Source: Rhabdonatronobacter sediminivivens (GTDB lineage Bacteria > Pseudomonadota > Alphaproteobacteria > Rhodobacterales > Rhodobacteraceae). Taken from it: a stretch of DNA of 41,175 nt. This document shows positions 24,280-35,008 of the stretch, piece by piece. How positions within the stretch are numbered: position 1 is the first letter of the stretch; every line of letters starts with the position of its first letter. The notes under the pieces were generated by a model. That model was not told the DNA's origin and made no database searches. It saw nothing but the letters and a program-made list of their open reading frames with translations. The stretch covers positions 1 to 41,175 of the forward strand of contig NZ_JACBXS010000032.1 of the NCBI RefSeq assembly GCF_013415485.1, given 5' to 3'. Position numbers and translations under genes: made by a program.

Positions 24280-25146
24280 ATGTCCACCAAGGCTTCGCGC
24301 TCTGCTGCGCGGCTCATGTTGGCACCCGCAGTTATCCTGCTTCTTGCCTGGATGCTGGTGCCGCTGACGATGACCCTGATCTTTTCGTTCCAGCGCTACC
24401 TGCCCATGCGCGGCGGGTTCCAGGGCTGGGTCGGATTTGAAAACTACGCGCGTTTCATCGGCTCCAGCGCCTTCTGGCCCGCCATTCAAACCACCATCAT
24501 CATTGTTGGCGGCGTCCTGCTCATTACGGTGATCCTGGGGATCCTGCTGGCGATCCTGCTCGATCAGCCGATGTGGGGGCAGGGGATGGTGCGTATCCTT
24601 GTCATCGCGCCTTTCTTCGTCATGCCGACCGTTTCGGGGCTGGTGTGGAAGAACATGTTCATGGACCCCAACAACGGCCTGCTGTCGCATCTGTGGCGGT
24701 TCTTCGGGGCCGATCCGGTCATATGGTTGTCGGATGCCTCGATGCTTTCGATCATCCTGATCGTCTCCTGGCAGTGGCTGCCCTTTGCGACGCTGATCCT
24801 GCTGACCGCCATCCAGTCACTGGACAGCGAACAGATTGAAGCCGCCGAAATGGACGGTGCGCCGGTCCTGTCACGCTTCTGGCATATCATCCTGCCGCAT
24901 CTGGCGCGCGCGATTACCATCGTCATCCTTATCCAGACGATTTTCCTGCTGGCAATCTTTGCCGAGATCTTTGTCACCACCCAGGGCTCGTTTGGCACAC
25001 GCACGCTGACCTATCTGATCTATCAGCGGGTGCTGGAAAGCCAGAACGTGGGGCTCGGCTCTGCCGGGGGTATCTATGCGGTCATTCTCGCCAATATCTT
25101 TGCGCTGCTTCTGATGCGCATCGTTGGCAAGAACCTGGATCGTTGA
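24280..25146 (+). CDS. smoF: SmoF-type polyol ABC transporter permease
   Basis: The 288-residue inner-membrane protein has about six membrane helices, beginning LMLAPAVILLLAWMLVPLTM. The EAA loop that docks with the ATPase is AAEMDGAPVLSRFWHIILPH at about 187-206. It belongs to the MalF/UgpA type of binding-protein-dependent permeases and pairs with the product of the next gene, ten bases downstream. Confidence 0.93.
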   Translation: MSTKASRSAARLMLAPAVILLLAWMLVPLTMTLIFSFQRYLPMRGGFQGWVGFENYARFIGSSAFWPAIQTTIIIVGGVLLITVILGILLAILLDQPMWGQGMVRILVIAPFFVMPTVSGLVWKNMFMDPNNGLLSHLWRFFGADPVIWLSDASMLSIILIVSWQWLPFATLILLTAIQSLDSEQIEAAEMDGAPVLSRFWHIILPHLARAITIVILIQTIFLLAIFAEIFVTTQGSFGTRTLTYLIYQRVLESQNVGLGSAGGIYAVILANIFALLLMRIVGKNLDR

Positions 25147-25156
25147 GGAGGGGATC

Positions 25157-25987
25157 ATGGCACGCTCTGTCACGACACAACGCAAGTCACTCAATACCTT
25201 CATAGCCTGGACCATCGGCCTGCTGATCTTCTTTCCGATCCTGTGGACGATCCTGACCAGCTTCAAGACCGAAGCGCAGGCCATCGCCGACCCGCCGGTG
25301 TGGTTCTTCTTCGACTGGACGCTGGAAAACTACCGCGTGGTGCAGGAGCGCTCCAACTACAACCGCTTCCTGTGGAATTCGATCATCATCGCGGGCGGCT
25401 CCACGATCCTCGGCATGATCATCGCGATCCCGGCGGCCTGGTCGATGGCCTTCGTGCCCTCACGCCGCACCAAGGATATCCTGCTCTGGATGCTGTCGAC
25501 CAAGATGCTGCCTGCGGTGGGGGTGCTCTATCCGATCTACCTGATCTTCATTCAGCTTGGACTGCTGGACACGCGGATCGGGCTGACCATCGTTCTGATG
25601 CTGATCAACCTGCCGATCATGGTCTGGATGCTCTATACCTATTTCAAGGAAATCCCCGGCGAGATCCTTGAAGCCGCCCGCATGGACGGGGCCGGGCTGA
25701 AAGAGGAAATCCTCTATGTCCTGACACCCATGGCCATCCCCGGCATCGCCTCGACCGTGCTTCTCAACATCATCCTGGCCTGGAACGAGGCGTTCTGGAC
25801 CCTGAACCTGACCGCGGCCCGCGCGGCCCCGCTCACGGCCTTCATCGCCAGCTATTCAAGCCCCGAGGGCCTGTTCTATGCGAAACTCTCGGCGGCCTCG
25901 ACCATGGCGATTGCGCCGATCCTGATCCTGGGCTGGTTCAGCCAGAAACAACTTGTGCGCGGTCTTACCTTCGGCGCCGTGAAATAG
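25157..25987 (+). CDS. smoG: SmoG-type polyol ABC transporter permease
   Basis: The 276-residue protein starts at the ATG after GAGGAGGGG; the earlier in-frame ATG at 25124 overlaps smoF. It has about six helices and an EAA loop [20 protein letters not shown], and is of the MalG/UgpE type. It forms the channel with SmoF. Confidence 0.93.
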   Translation: MARSVTTQRKSLNTFIAWTIGLLIFFPILWTILTSFKTEAQAIADPPVWFFFDWTLENYRVVQERSNYNRFLWNSIIIAGGSTILGMIIAIPAAWSMAFVPSRRTKDILLWMLSTKMLPAVGVLYPIYLIFIQLGLLDTRIGLTIVLMLINLPIMVWMLYTYFKEIPGEILEAARMDGAGLKEEILYVLTPMAIPGIASTVLLNIILAWNEAFWTLNLTAARAAPLTAFIASYSSPEGLFYAKLSAASTMAIAPILILGWFSQKQLVRGLTFGAVK

Positions 25988-26036
25988 GGACTTCCCTCAA
26001 GTAGCGAAGCGGCAGGGCAAACAAAGGAAATCCGAC

Positions 26037-27037
<1,001 letters not shown>

Positions 27038-27041
<4 letters not shown>

Positions 27042-27811
27042 CACGGCTTGCCGGAAAGACAGCGCTGATCACAGGGGCAGCGCGCGGGATCGGTCTGGCG
27101 TTCGCCGAGGCTTACTTGCGCGAAGGTGCGCAGGTGGCGCTGGCCGATATCGATATCGACCGTGCCCAAAAGGAAGCCGCGCGCCTTGGCCACAGGGCCT
27201 TCGCGGTCGAGATGGATGTGACCCGGCAGGACAGTATCGACACGGCTGTTGCCGCAACCGTGGCGCAGTTCGGCCAGATCGACATCCTGATCAACAACGC
27301 CGCGATCTTCACGGCTGCGCCCATCGACGAGATCACCCGCGAGGATTATGCCCGCTGTTTTGACATCAATGTCGCAGGCACGCTGTTTACCATGCAGGCC
27401 GTGGCGCAGCACATGATCGCGCGCGGGCAGGGTGGCAAGATCATCAACATGGCGTCGCAGGCGGGGCGACGGGGTGAGGCGCTGGTGGCGGTCTATTGTG
27501 CGTCCAAGGCCGCGATCATCAGCCTGACGCAATCGGCCGGGCTGAACCTGATCCGGCACGGGATCAATGTGAATGCCATTGCGCCCGGTGTCGTCGATGG
27601 TGAACACTGGGACGGGGTGGATGCGTTCTTTGCGAAATATGAAGGCAAGGAGCCGGGCCAGAAGAAGCGTGAAGTGGGCGCGGGGGTGCCCTTCGGGCGC
27701 ATGGGCGTGGCCGAGGATCTGACCGGGATGGCGGTTTTCCTCGCCTCCTCCGAGGCTGATTACATCGTCGCGCAGACCTACAATGTGGATGGCGGCCAAT
27801 GGATGAGTTGA
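27038..27811 (+). CDS. smoS: Sorbitol (L-iditol 2-) dehydrogenase, SDR family
   Basis: The 257-residue enzyme oxidises sorbitol to fructose, and probably galactitol to tagatose, with NAD. The Rossmann motif TGAARGIG is at 12-19, NNAA at 86-89, and the catalytic Ser140, Tyr153 and Lys157 (YCASK). These are the positions known for the R. sphaeroides enzyme. Asp37 and Asp39 after the second strand suit NAD over NADP. It overlaps smoK by four bases and mtlK by thirteen. Confidence 0.94.
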
Positions 27812-29286
27812 TCCCGCTGTCCCAGGCGATGCTGGGGGAAATCCCGTCCTCCATCACTGTGCCGAACTATGACCGCAGGGCGCTTCGGCCCGGCATCGTG
27901 CATATCGGGCTTGGTAATTTCCACCGCGCGCATCAGGCGTGGTACACGCACCGGTTGATGCAGATGGGGCTGGCTCAGGATTGGGCGATCATCGGCGCAG
28001 GCGTGCGCCCCGGTGACACGGCCATGCGCGAAAAGCTCCTTGCCCAGGATTGCCTGAGCACGCTGATCGAGCTTGATCCCGCCGGAAAATCAGCCGAGAT
28101 CACCGGCGCAATGCTGGATTTCCTGCCGGTCGAGAGCGACAACGCCACGCTGATTGCGCGCATGGCCCAGGCGGACATCGGGATTGTGTCACTGACCGTG
28201 ACCGAGGGCGGCTATTACCTTGACCCGGAAACCGGCGGTCTGGATGCCGGCCATGAAGATATCCGCCATGATGCCAGCCGCCCATCGGCCCCGCGCACGG
28301 CATTTGGTGCGATGGTTGCCGCATTGCGCCTGCGCCGTGAGCGGGGATCGGGGCCATTCACCAGCCTGTGCTGCGACAACCTGCAAGGCAATGGCATGAT
28401 CCTGCGCCAGACCGTCGTGGGGCTTGCGCGCCTGTCCGACCCGGACCTTGCCGATTGGATCGACGCCGAATGCAGCTTTCCCAACAGCATGGTGGATTGC
28501 ATCGTCCCCGCCACGGGCCCGCGCGAGATCGCCCTTGCCCACAGCTTCGGGATTGCCGATGCCGCCCCTGTCACCCATGAGACGTTCCGCCAATGGGTGA
28601 TCGAGGATGAGTTCTGCGCCGGACGCCCTGATTGGGACCGTGTCGGTGCGGTTTTCTCGTCCGATGTGCATGTATATGAGGCGATGAAGATCCGTATCCT
28701 GAATGGCGGCCATCAGGTGATCTGCGGGGCGGGCGAACTGCTGGGGCTGGGCACCGTTGCGGCGACCATGGCCCATGACCGCATCCGCGCGATGTTCCGC
28801 AAGATCGCCCGTGACGAGATTGCCCCCCATGTGCCCGCCGTGCCCGGGGGGGCGGCCCTGGATTACATCGGCCTGATCGAGCGGCGGTTTGCCAACCCGG
28901 AAATCCTCGATACCACGCGCCGGGTCGCCTTTGACGGCTCCAGCCGCCACGCCGGGTTCCTGCTGCCGTCCATTCGCGATGCGCTGGCCCGGGGCACGCC
29001 CCTGGAGGGGCTGGCGCTGGCCTCGGCGCTTTGGGCGCGCTATTGCCTGGGTGTGCGCGAAGACGGCTCGGTCATCGCGGCCAATGACCCGCTGTGGCCA
29101 AGCCTGCAAGCCGCCGCCCGGGCCGCGCAAGAGACCCCCGCCGCATGGTTGGAGCAGGTATCGCTTTACCGCGATGTGAAGCACGCCCCGCGCTTCGCCG
29201 ATGCCTTTGTGCACTGGTATGGGCTGATCGCGTCCCGCGGGGTGAATGCAGCCATCAGCGGCTACCTCGCACGGCAGACCGCATGA
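27799..29286 (+). CDS. mtlK: Mannitol 2-dehydrogenase (polyol-specific long-chain dehydrogenase)
   Basis: The 495-residue enzyme oxidises mannitol to fructose and arabitol to xylulose with NAD. The N-terminal nucleotide fold begins IVHIGLGNFHRAHQAWYT. The family active site K-x4-N-x2-H is KIRILNGGH, Lys297, Asn302 and His305, close to the Pseudomonas fluorescens numbering (295/300/303). Length is typical. Both junctions are overlaps, so it is co-translated with its neighbours. Confidence 0.95.
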   Translation: MDELIPLSQAMLGEIPSSITVPNYDRRALRPGIVHIGLGNFHRAHQAWYTHRLMQMGLAQDWAIIGAGVRPGDTAMREKLLAQDCLSTLIELDPAGKSAEITGAMLDFLPVESDNATLIARMAQADIGIVSLTVTEGGYYLDPETGGLDAGHEDIRHDASRPSAPRTAFGAMVAALRLRRERGSGPFTSLCCDNLQGNGMILRQTVVGLARLSDPDLADWIDAECSFPNSMVDCIVPATGPREIALAHSFGIADAAPVTHETFRQWVIEDEFCAGRPDWDRVGAVFSSDVHVYEAMKIRILNGGHQVICGAGELLGLGTVAATMAHDRIRAMFRKIARDEIAPHVPAVPGGAALDYIGLIERRFANPEILDTTRRVAFDGSSRHAGFLLPSIRDALARGTPLEGLALASALWARYCLGVREDGSVIAANDPLWPSLQAAARAAQETPAAWLEQVSLYRDVKHAPRFADAFVHWYGLIASRGVNAAISGYLARQTA

Positions 29287-30758
29287 GCTATCTGGGCCTT
29301 GATCTGGGGACTTCGGGCCTCAAGGCGCTGCTGACGGATGGCGAAGGGGCGATCATCGGGCAGGCCGAGCAGGGCTATCCGGTCGCCCACCCGCATGAGG
29401 GCTGGTCCGAGCAGGACCCGGCGGATTGGGTTGCCGCGCTCCATGATGTGATCGGTGCGCTGCGCGCCAGCCACCCCGAATTTGCCGATCTGCGCGGCAT
29501 TGCCGTTTCCGGGCAGATGCATGGCGCGACGCTTCTGGACAAGCGCGACAAGGTGCTGCGTCCGTGCATCCTGTGGAATGACACCCGTAGCCATGCCCAG
29601 GCCGCGAAGCTGGATGCAGACCCGGCCTTTCGCCGGATCAGCGGCAATGTCGTCTTTCCGGGGTTCACCGCGCCCAAGCTTCTGTGGTTGCGCGATCACG
29701 CGCCGGACATCTTCGCGCAAGTGGCCAGGGTGCTGCTGCCCGCGGCCTATCTGACGCATGTGCTGACCGGGGATCATGTGGGTGACCTGTCGGATGCATC
29801 GGGCACGTCATGGCTGGATGTGGGTGCGCGGCGCTGGTCGGATGAGCTTCTCGCACGCTCCGGCATGGAGCGCGCGCAGATGCCGCGGCTGGTCGAAGGC
29901 AGCGCCCCCGCGGCAGAGCTGCGCCGGGATCTGGCGCGGGACTGGGGCTTGCACCATCCGGTCATCGTGGCGGGTGGGGCAGGGGACAATGCCGCCACCG
30001 CCTGCGGTCTGGGGTTGCTGGATGAGGGCGCGGGTGCGGTGTCGCTGGGCAGCTCGGGCGTGGTCATGATCGCGCGCAACAGCTGCGAACCGGCGCCGGA
30101 CACGGCCGTGCATACGTTCTGCCATGCCCTGCCGGGGCGCTGGTATCAGATGGGGGTGATGCTGGCCGCGGCCGACAACCTCAACTGGCTGGCAAATCTT
30201 GTCTCGATGCCGCCGCAAGCCCTGATTGCCGAACTCGGCGATGGTATCCGCCCCCCCGGCGCGGTCCGGTATCTGCCCTATCTGGCCGGAGAGCGCACCC
30301 CCCACAACAATCCCCATCTGCGCGCCGGGTTTTCCGGTATCGGCGCCAAGTCCAGCCGCGCGGACCTGACGCGCGCCGTGCTCGAAGGCGTCGCCTTCGG
30401 GCTGCGCGATAATCTGGAGGCGCTGCGCGCCGCCGGTGCTGCGCCGAACCGGCTTCATGCCGTGGGCGGAGGCGCGCGGTCGCGCTATTGGGTCGGTGTG
30501 CTGGCAACTGTTCTGGGCCTGCCGATCGCGGTTTCCAATGCGCAGGCAGGTCATGGTGCAGCCCTGGGCGCTGCACGGCTGGCGCGGCTTGCCGCAACCG
30601 GGGCGCCTGTGGCCGATGTCATCACCCCGCAGCGCGACACGCAAGAGGTCTTGCCAGCCGCAGAGCATCGTGCCGCGTTCGAGGAGGCCTTCGCGCGGTT
30701 TCAGCATGCCGCGCGCGCCGAAGGTCAAGGTACCGAAACCCTTTCGCCGACCGTCTGA
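29283..30758 (+). CDS. xylB: FGGY-family xylulokinase
   Basis: The 491-residue protein starts at ATG 29283, overlapping the mtlK stop by four bases; a longer frame from 29094 lies inside mtlK. The N-terminus YLGLDLGTSGLKALL is the FGGY phosphate-1 motif. GQMHGATLLD and LWNDTRSHAQA form the sugar site; the catalytic Asp is in NDTR. The C-terminal ATPase lobe has VGGGARSRYW. It phosphorylates D-xylulose made from arabitol by MtlK and could act on other ketoses. Confidence 0.93.
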   Translation: MSYLGLDLGTSGLKALLTDGEGAIIGQAEQGYPVAHPHEGWSEQDPADWVAALHDVIGALRASHPEFADLRGIAVSGQMHGATLLDKRDKVLRPCILWNDTRSHAQAAKLDADPAFRRISGNVVFPGFTAPKLLWLRDHAPDIFAQVARVLLPAAYLTHVLTGDHVGDLSDASGTSWLDVGARRWSDELLARSGMERAQMPRLVEGSAPAAELRRDLARDWGLHHPVIVAGGAGDNAATACGLGLLDEGAGAVSLGSSGVVMIARNSCEPAPDTAVHTFCHALPGRWYQMGVMLAAADNLNWLANLVSMPPQALIAELGDGIRPPGAVRYLPYLAGERTPHNNPHLRAGFSGIGAKSSRADLTRAVLEGVAFGLRDNLEALRAAGAAPNRLHAVGGGARSRYWVGVLATVLGLPIAVSNAQAGHGAALGAARLARLAATGAPVADVITPQRDTQEVLPAAEHRAAFEEAFARFQHAARAEGQGTETLSPTV

Positions 30759-30776
30759 ACCGAATGGAGCGCCACC

Positions 30777-31415
30777 TTGATTGCGACCAGGACCCCGGAT
30801 CCCGTTCCGCCAGAGCTGTTGACACGGCTTCACCGCCTGCGCGGCGCGGGCCGCAAGCTGGTCGCCGTGGCAGGCGCGCCCGCCAGCGGAAAATCCTTCC
30901 TTGGCGCCGCCCTGTGCGATGCCCTGTGCCGCGATGGCGTGGCCGCAACGCTGGTGCCGATGGATGGCTTTCACCTGGACAATCGCATTCTGGATGCGCG
31001 CAACCTTCGCGCACGCAAGGGCGCGCCGGAAACCTTTGATGCGGCGGGGTTCATCGCCCTGATCCAGCGCTTCCGCACCGAAAGGGAAGTCGTCTATCCG
31101 CTGTTCGACCGCGCGCGCGATCTGTCCATCGCAGGGGCGGGCGTGCTCGATCCCGCATGCGAGGTGGTCGTTATCGAAGGCAATTACCTGCTCTTTGATG
31201 AACCCCCCTGGGTGGATCTGGCAGGCCTGTGGGATTTTTCGATCTGGCTGGACACACCGGAAGAAACGATCCTGCAGCGCTGCGTCGCGCGTTGGCTGGC
31301 GCATGGGCATGATCCCGAGGCCGCCCGAACACGCGCGGAACGCAACGATCTTGCCAATGCGCGCCGCATCATCGCGGCACGATTGGCCGCAGACATGACG
31401 CTCTCGGACCCGTGA
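30777..31415 (+). CDS. P-loop sugar/nucleoside-type kinase, last gene of the polyol operon
   Basis: The 212-residue protein begins at TTG 30777 after GGAG, 18 bp past xylB. Walker A is GAPASGKS (33-40), followed by VPMDGFHLDN and a uridine-kinase/phosphoribulokinase/FrcK-type core (VVVIEGNYLLFDE). FrcK-like proteins sit in fructose operons of rhizobia. Here it could phosphorylate fructose released by SmoS and MtlK, since no PfkB-type fructokinase gene is visible in the operon; this is inference. Other members of the fold use pantothenate or nucleosides. Confidence 0.8.
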   Translation: MIATRTPDPVPPELLTRLHRLRGAGRKLVAVAGAPASGKSFLGAALCDALCRDGVAATLVPMDGFHLDNRILDARNLRARKGAPETFDAAGFIALIQRFRTEREVVYPLFDRARDLSIAGAGVLDPACEVVVIEGNYLLFDEPPWVDLAGLWDFSIWLDTPEETILQRCVARWLAHGHDPEAARTRAERNDLANARRIIAARLAADMTLSDP

Positions 31416-31516
31416 GGTGAGTGCACGGGCAGGGCCTTGTCCATGACGGGTCAGGCAGATGCCCGCGCATGGTCAATGCCGTGACCGAGACGCGCAGCCA
31501 TGAGCCGAAAAACACT

Positions 31517-31545
31517 TTTACTTCTGCGGGGAAACTTGGGATAAA
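31517..31545 (+). promoter_or_regulatory. Candidate promoter for the heme monooxygenase gene
   Basis: TTTACT and GATAAA are separated by 17 bp, about 110 bp upstream of the gene at 31656. Match is fair; no iron operator was recognised beside it. Confidence 0.3.
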
Positions 31546-31655
31546 TGCCCACCCCAGCCAGCGTTTTCTGCGCAGCCCGGCATCACTGTCGCAGGCGTGA
31601 TGTCGTGATACGGCCTGCACGGTGTCTTGTTCCAATCAGCAAGGAGACCATGCCG

Positions 31656-31982
31656 ATGTTCATCGCCATGAACCGCTTTACCGTGCCGCTGGAGAATGCA
31701 GAGGCTTTCGAAGCCCTCTGGCTTGGCCGCGAGTCCCATCTTGATCGGATGGCGGGCTTTGTCGAATTTCACATGCTCAAAGGCCCTGAAGCTGACGGGA
31801 TGCGGCTTTATGCATCGCACACCGTCTGGGAGTCTGAGGCGCATTTCCGCGCCTGGACGCGCAGTGACGAATTTCGCGCCGCCCATGCCCGCGCCGGGGA
31901 CAGCCGCAAGTTGCACCAAGGTGCGCCGACATTCGAAGGCTTCGCTGCGATCCAGCATCTTTCTGCAGACGCGGCGGCCTGA
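31656..31982 (+). CDS. IsdG/HmoA-type heme-degrading monooxygenase
   Basis: The 108-residue protein has the dimeric alpha+beta-barrel fold of antibiotic-biosynthesis-monooxygenase-like enzymes. The heme-degrading triad of IsdG/MhuD is in place: Asn6 (IAMNRF), Trp67 (FRAWTRS) and His77 (RAAHARA). IsdG uses residues 7, 66 and 76. AAGGAGA lies eight bases before the ATG at 31656 but only two before the ATG at 31650, so I take the former. Such enzymes open the heme ring to free iron. It converges with hmuR, within a heme-uptake locus, which supports the call. Confidence 0.82.
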   Translation: MFIAMNRFTVPLENAEAFEALWLGRESHLDRMAGFVEFHMLKGPEADGMRLYASHTVWESEAHFRAWTRSDEFRAAHARAGDSRKLHQGAPTFEGFAAIQHLSADAAA

Positions 31983-31988
31983 AAGAAG

Positions 31989-32015
31989 CAGCGCGGGAAG
32001 GGCTCCCGCGCTGCC
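31989..32015. terminator. Terminator between the monooxygenase gene and hmuR
   Basis: GCAGCGCGGGA and TCCCGCGCTGC form a perfect 11-bp stem with a five-base loop, between two convergent genes. Flanks are T-rich on one side (CTTGCCTTGTTTT further on) and A-rich on the other, so it may act in both directions. Confidence 0.7.
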
Positions 32016-32043
32016 AGTCATCCGCCTGTATCCTTGCCTTGTT

Positions 32044-34122
32044 TTACCAGGTGAATTGTTGTCCGACGGTCAGCCTGATGTCCCGGCCGCGGCGGGGTTC
32101 GTTGCTGGCAAGACTGCCGTTCAGGACATTGCGGTATTGCTTGTCGAAGAGGTTGTTGACAGCAAGCTGCACCTCCAGCCCCGCCATCGCGCCCTGATCC
32201 GGCCGCCAGGTCAGGAACAGGTCATTGACGCCGTAGCCGGGAAAAGCGTCACTATTCGCCCGCGTTGCGCTGCGCACGAATGTCCCGCGCCAGCCGTATT
32301 CCAGCGTCTCATCGAACGCGCGCGCGCCCAATTCCAGCATCAACTCGTCCGAGGGCGTGGAATTCAACCGCGCACCGGTGCTCTGATCGGTCCCCAGGAT
32401 GCGCGAATAGGCAAACGTGCCGAAAAGGCTTTCCGCATCATAGCCGCCTTCCAGCTCGATCCCGCGAATATGCGCCCTCGAGACGTTGACATAGGACGGG
32501 ACGCCTGCGCCAAGCGAACGCTCGATCTTGTCGGTGATCCGGTTCGAGAAGGTCGTGAGTTTCAGATCAAGACTGTCCCCGGTCATGAACAGGTCACGCC
32601 CGCTATAAGACAGACCCGCCTCGACAGTGCGGGCACGCTCCGGGCGCAGATTGGGCGAAATCAACCCTCCCTGAAACCCGGCATTGAACAACTCATCCAG
32701 CGACGGCGCCCGTTCGGTCTGCGCCAGCGCGCCGAAGACGGCCCAGTCTTCACTCAGTTTGTAATGGAGCGCCAGCGAAGCTGCGCGCGCCGTCGTGCTG
32801 CGCGCCTCCGCCCCCGTGGCGGCGGTCACTTGCCCCGAGGGCGTCAGCGACACACGGTCGGCGCGCAGGCCCAGAACGGCGGTCAGGCGGTCATCCCAGA
32901 TGAATTCGTTCTGCAGAAATGCACCGATCCGGCGATCCGTGCCTTCGGGGTGGGTATCGCGCGGGCCGCTGAGTGCGGTCTGGTGGGTGCGTTCCTGCCG
33001 AGATCCCTCGACGCCCAGGGTCAGATAGTTCTCCCAGCCATCGCCTTCGAAGGTGGCGCGGTTCTGCGCACGCAATCCGAACGTCCGATAGCCGTATTGC
33101 GAGTCCTCGAACAACTCGCTTTGGATTGGAGCTGTCGCGTTGAACTGATCCACCTGCGTGCGCGAGAAGGTCAGTTGCACCTTGGCATCCAGCAGCGGAT
33201 TGCCGCTGGCCGGATTGGCCCAGATGATCTGTGCCGTGTCATCCTGCACCTTGCGGTCGACCAGTCCGAAGACGGGCGCGCCGATGTCGGCGGAATAATT
33301 CGCGTCATCCTCGTCGCTGTGCCAGCGCGTCAGCGAGAAGCTGAGGGTCTGTTCGCGACCCTCGCCAAAGCGGAATGTCCCCTTCACCAACCCCGAGGTC
33401 GCCGACATGCCCGACCCCGTGACCCGCGTGCCATCCCCTGACCTGTAATCGCCTTCGCGGCGTTGGTTCACCGCGGCAAGGATTTCGAACCCTTCGCCGA
33501 ACCGCTGCGCCAGAATGACCGATCCGAGCGCACCCGACCCATTGGTATTGCCGCCCGCTTTCAGGCGCAGGGCCGTATCGCTGCCCTCTTGCAGAAAATC
33601 GGCGGCGTCCTTGGTCTCGAACGCCACCACCCCGCCAAGTGCGCCCGAGCCGTAAAGTGCCGACGACGCAGGGCCGCGCAGCACCTCGACACGGCGATAA
33701 AGCTCTGGCTCGCCGAAGAACTGGCCCATGCGGTATTGCTGCGAGAATTTCTGCACCCCATCGACCGACACGATCACCCGGTTCTGATCCGACGCATCCG
33801 CCGAGCCGATACCGCGAATGTTGAAGCTTTGCCCCGTCATGCGGTCGCCACCAAAGGCGGTTGCGCCGGGAATGGTGCGCAGCAGATCGCCGGGTTTCGC
33901 GGCCTGTTCGCGGTCGATATCTTCCTGTTCCAGCGTGCTGACCGCCTGCGGCGTATCAATCGCCACCCGCGCGCGGCCAAAGCCCAGGACAATCCGACCA
34001 AGGAAGGATGTGGGCTGCACGCTCTCGGCCTGTTGGGCAAAGGCTGGCACAGGGGCCAGCAGCAGGGTCGTTGCGGAAATGGTAGCAAGAAGGCGCGCGC
34101 GGCGCCTGTTCGGTTGTGACAT
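32044..34122 (-). CDS. hmuR: TonB-dependent heme receptor HmuR
   Basis: The 692-residue outer-membrane protein has a signal peptide (cleavage after AFA, about residue 29). A plug domain at about 50-165 carries FNIRGIGSADASDQNRVIVS and RVEVLRGPASSALYGSGALG. A 22-strand-type barrel follows and ends VGQQFTW. The heme-receptor FRAP and NPNL boxes appear as ERAP and SPNLRPER, both relaxed; the histidine usually found between them is absent. The start follows AAAGGGGAT. It imports heme using force from ExbBD-TonB, presumably the set encoded at 38.5-41.0 kb. It lies downstream of hmuV but has its own probable control region. Confidence 0.9.
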   Translation of the reverse strand: MSQPNRRRARLLATISATTLLLAPVPAFAQQAESVQPTSFLGRIVLGFGRARVAIDTPQAVSTLEQEDIDREQAAKPGDLLRTIPGATAFGGDRMTGQSFNIRGIGSADASDQNRVIVSVDGVQKFSQQYRMGQFFGEPELYRRVEVLRGPASSALYGSGALGGVVAFETKDAADFLQEGSDTALRLKAGGNTNGSGALGSVILAQRFGEGFEILAAVNQRREGDYRSGDGTRVTGSGMSATSGLVKGTFRFGEGREQTLSFSLTRWHSDEDDANYSADIGAPVFGLVDRKVQDDTAQIIWANPASGNPLLDAKVQLTFSRTQVDQFNATAPIQSELFEDSQYGYRTFGLRAQNRATFEGDGWENYLTLGVEGSRQERTHQTALSGPRDTHPEGTDRRIGAFLQNEFIWDDRLTAVLGLRADRVSLTPSGQVTAATGAEARSTTARAASLALHYKLSEDWAVFGALAQTERAPSLDELFNAGFQGGLISPNLRPERARTVEAGLSYSGRDLFMTGDSLDLKLTTFSNRITDKIERSLGAGVPSYVNVSRAHIRGIELEGGYDAESLFGTFAYSRILGTDQSTGARLNSTPSDELMLELGARAFDETLEYGWRGTFVRSATRANSDAFPGYGVNDLFLTWRPDQGAMAGLEVQLAVNNLFDKQYRNVLNGSLASNEPRRGRDIRLTVGQQFTW

Positions 34123-34184
34123 TGGTATCCCCTTTGAGTGCTCTCTGGCTGGCGATACCGCTGGCGTTATGGTGAACGCGCTAC

Positions 34185-34206
34185 TTAACCCAAGTTAAAG
34201 AGTCAA
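34185..34206 (-). promoter_or_regulatory. Candidate promoter/operator of hmuR
   Basis: Inverted repeat TTAAC-CCAA-GTTAA (34185-34198) lies directly downstream of a minus-strand TTGACT -35 box (34201-34206). The whole sits in the 91-bp gap between hmuV and hmuR. The placement suits an iron-responsive repressor; which one I cannot say. Confidence 0.45.
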
Positions 34207-34213
34207 GTATTCG

Positions 34214-35002
34214 TCAGGCGATTTCTGCCGCCTGTGGCAGGATATAGGTGGCGCCCTGCGCAGGCGGGCTGGAGACGCGCAACCGGCAACCATAGGCGCG
34301 CGACAGGTTCTGATCGGTCAGCACGTCCTGCACTGCACCTTGCGCCAACACGCGCCCGTCCAGCATCAGCACCACGCGGTCGGAAAACATCGCCGTCAGG
34401 TTCAGATCATGCATGACGGCGATAACCCCGCCGCCCGCACGCGCGAAACGCTGCGCCAGATGCATGACCTGCAACTGATGCCCAATATCGAGCGCCGCGA
34501 CCGGCTCATCCAGAAACAGCCAGCGGGGCGTGCCGTCCTGCACCGGCTCCCAGACCTGCAACAGCACGCGCGCCAGTTGCGCGCGGGCCTGTTCGCCGCC
34601 CGAAAGCTCCTGAAAGAACCGCGCGCCATAGCCCGCAAGCCCCACCCGCTCCAGCGCGCGGGTCGGCAGGTGCGCCGCATCCGGGCGCAGGGCGATGCGC
34701 CCGGTCAGGCCCAGCCGCACCACTTCATGCACCGTGAAGGGAAACGCCAGCACGCTTGCCTGCGGCAGTACCGCGCGGCGTTCGGCCAGCGCATGAGGGG
34801 CAAGCGCGCGCATGTCCTGCCCGTCGAGGGTGACTGTGCCGCGACTGGCCAGATCACCGGTGATCGCGCGCAGAAGCGTCGTCTTGCCCGATCCGTTCGG
34901 CCCGACGATGACGGTCATCGCACCGGGTTTTGCGCTCAGCCCCGCACCATGCAGCACCTGTTTGCGGCCCAGCGTGACGGAAATATCGCGTGCGTCCAGC
35001 AT
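34214..35002 (-). CDS. hmuV: Heme ABC transporter ATPase HmuV
   Basis: The 262-residue protein is read from ATG 35002, one codon after a TTG. Walker A is VGPNGSGKTT (33-42), signature ELSGGEQARAQLARVL and Walker B WLFLDEPVAALD. It is of the FecE/BtuD type that powers heme or siderophore uptake. It starts seven bases after the hmuU stop. Confidence 0.93.
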   Translation of the reverse strand: MLDARDISVTLGRKQVLHGAGLSAKPGAMTVIVGPNGSGKTTLLRAITGDLASRGTVTLDGQDMRALAPHALAERRAVLPQASVLAFPFTVHEVVRLGLTGRIALRPDAAHLPTRALERVGLAGYGARFFQELSGGEQARAQLARVLLQVWEPVQDGTPRWLFLDEPVAALDIGHQLQVMHLAQRFARAGGGVIAVMHDLNLTAMFSDRVVLMLDGRVLAQGAVQDVLTDQNLSRAYGCRLRVSSPPAQGATYILPQAAEIA

Positions 35003-35008
35003 CAAGCC

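Noticed and set aside
31983..32043. Possible small RNA in the strong hairpin between the monooxygenase gene and hmuR
   Set aside because: The gap is only 61 bp between convergent genes. A terminator explains the structure and no promoter is visible.
31696..33441. Plus-strand open frame of 581 codons across the monooxygenase gene, terminator and hmuR
   Set aside because: It overlaps three well-supported features in the wrong frame or strand and has no domain.
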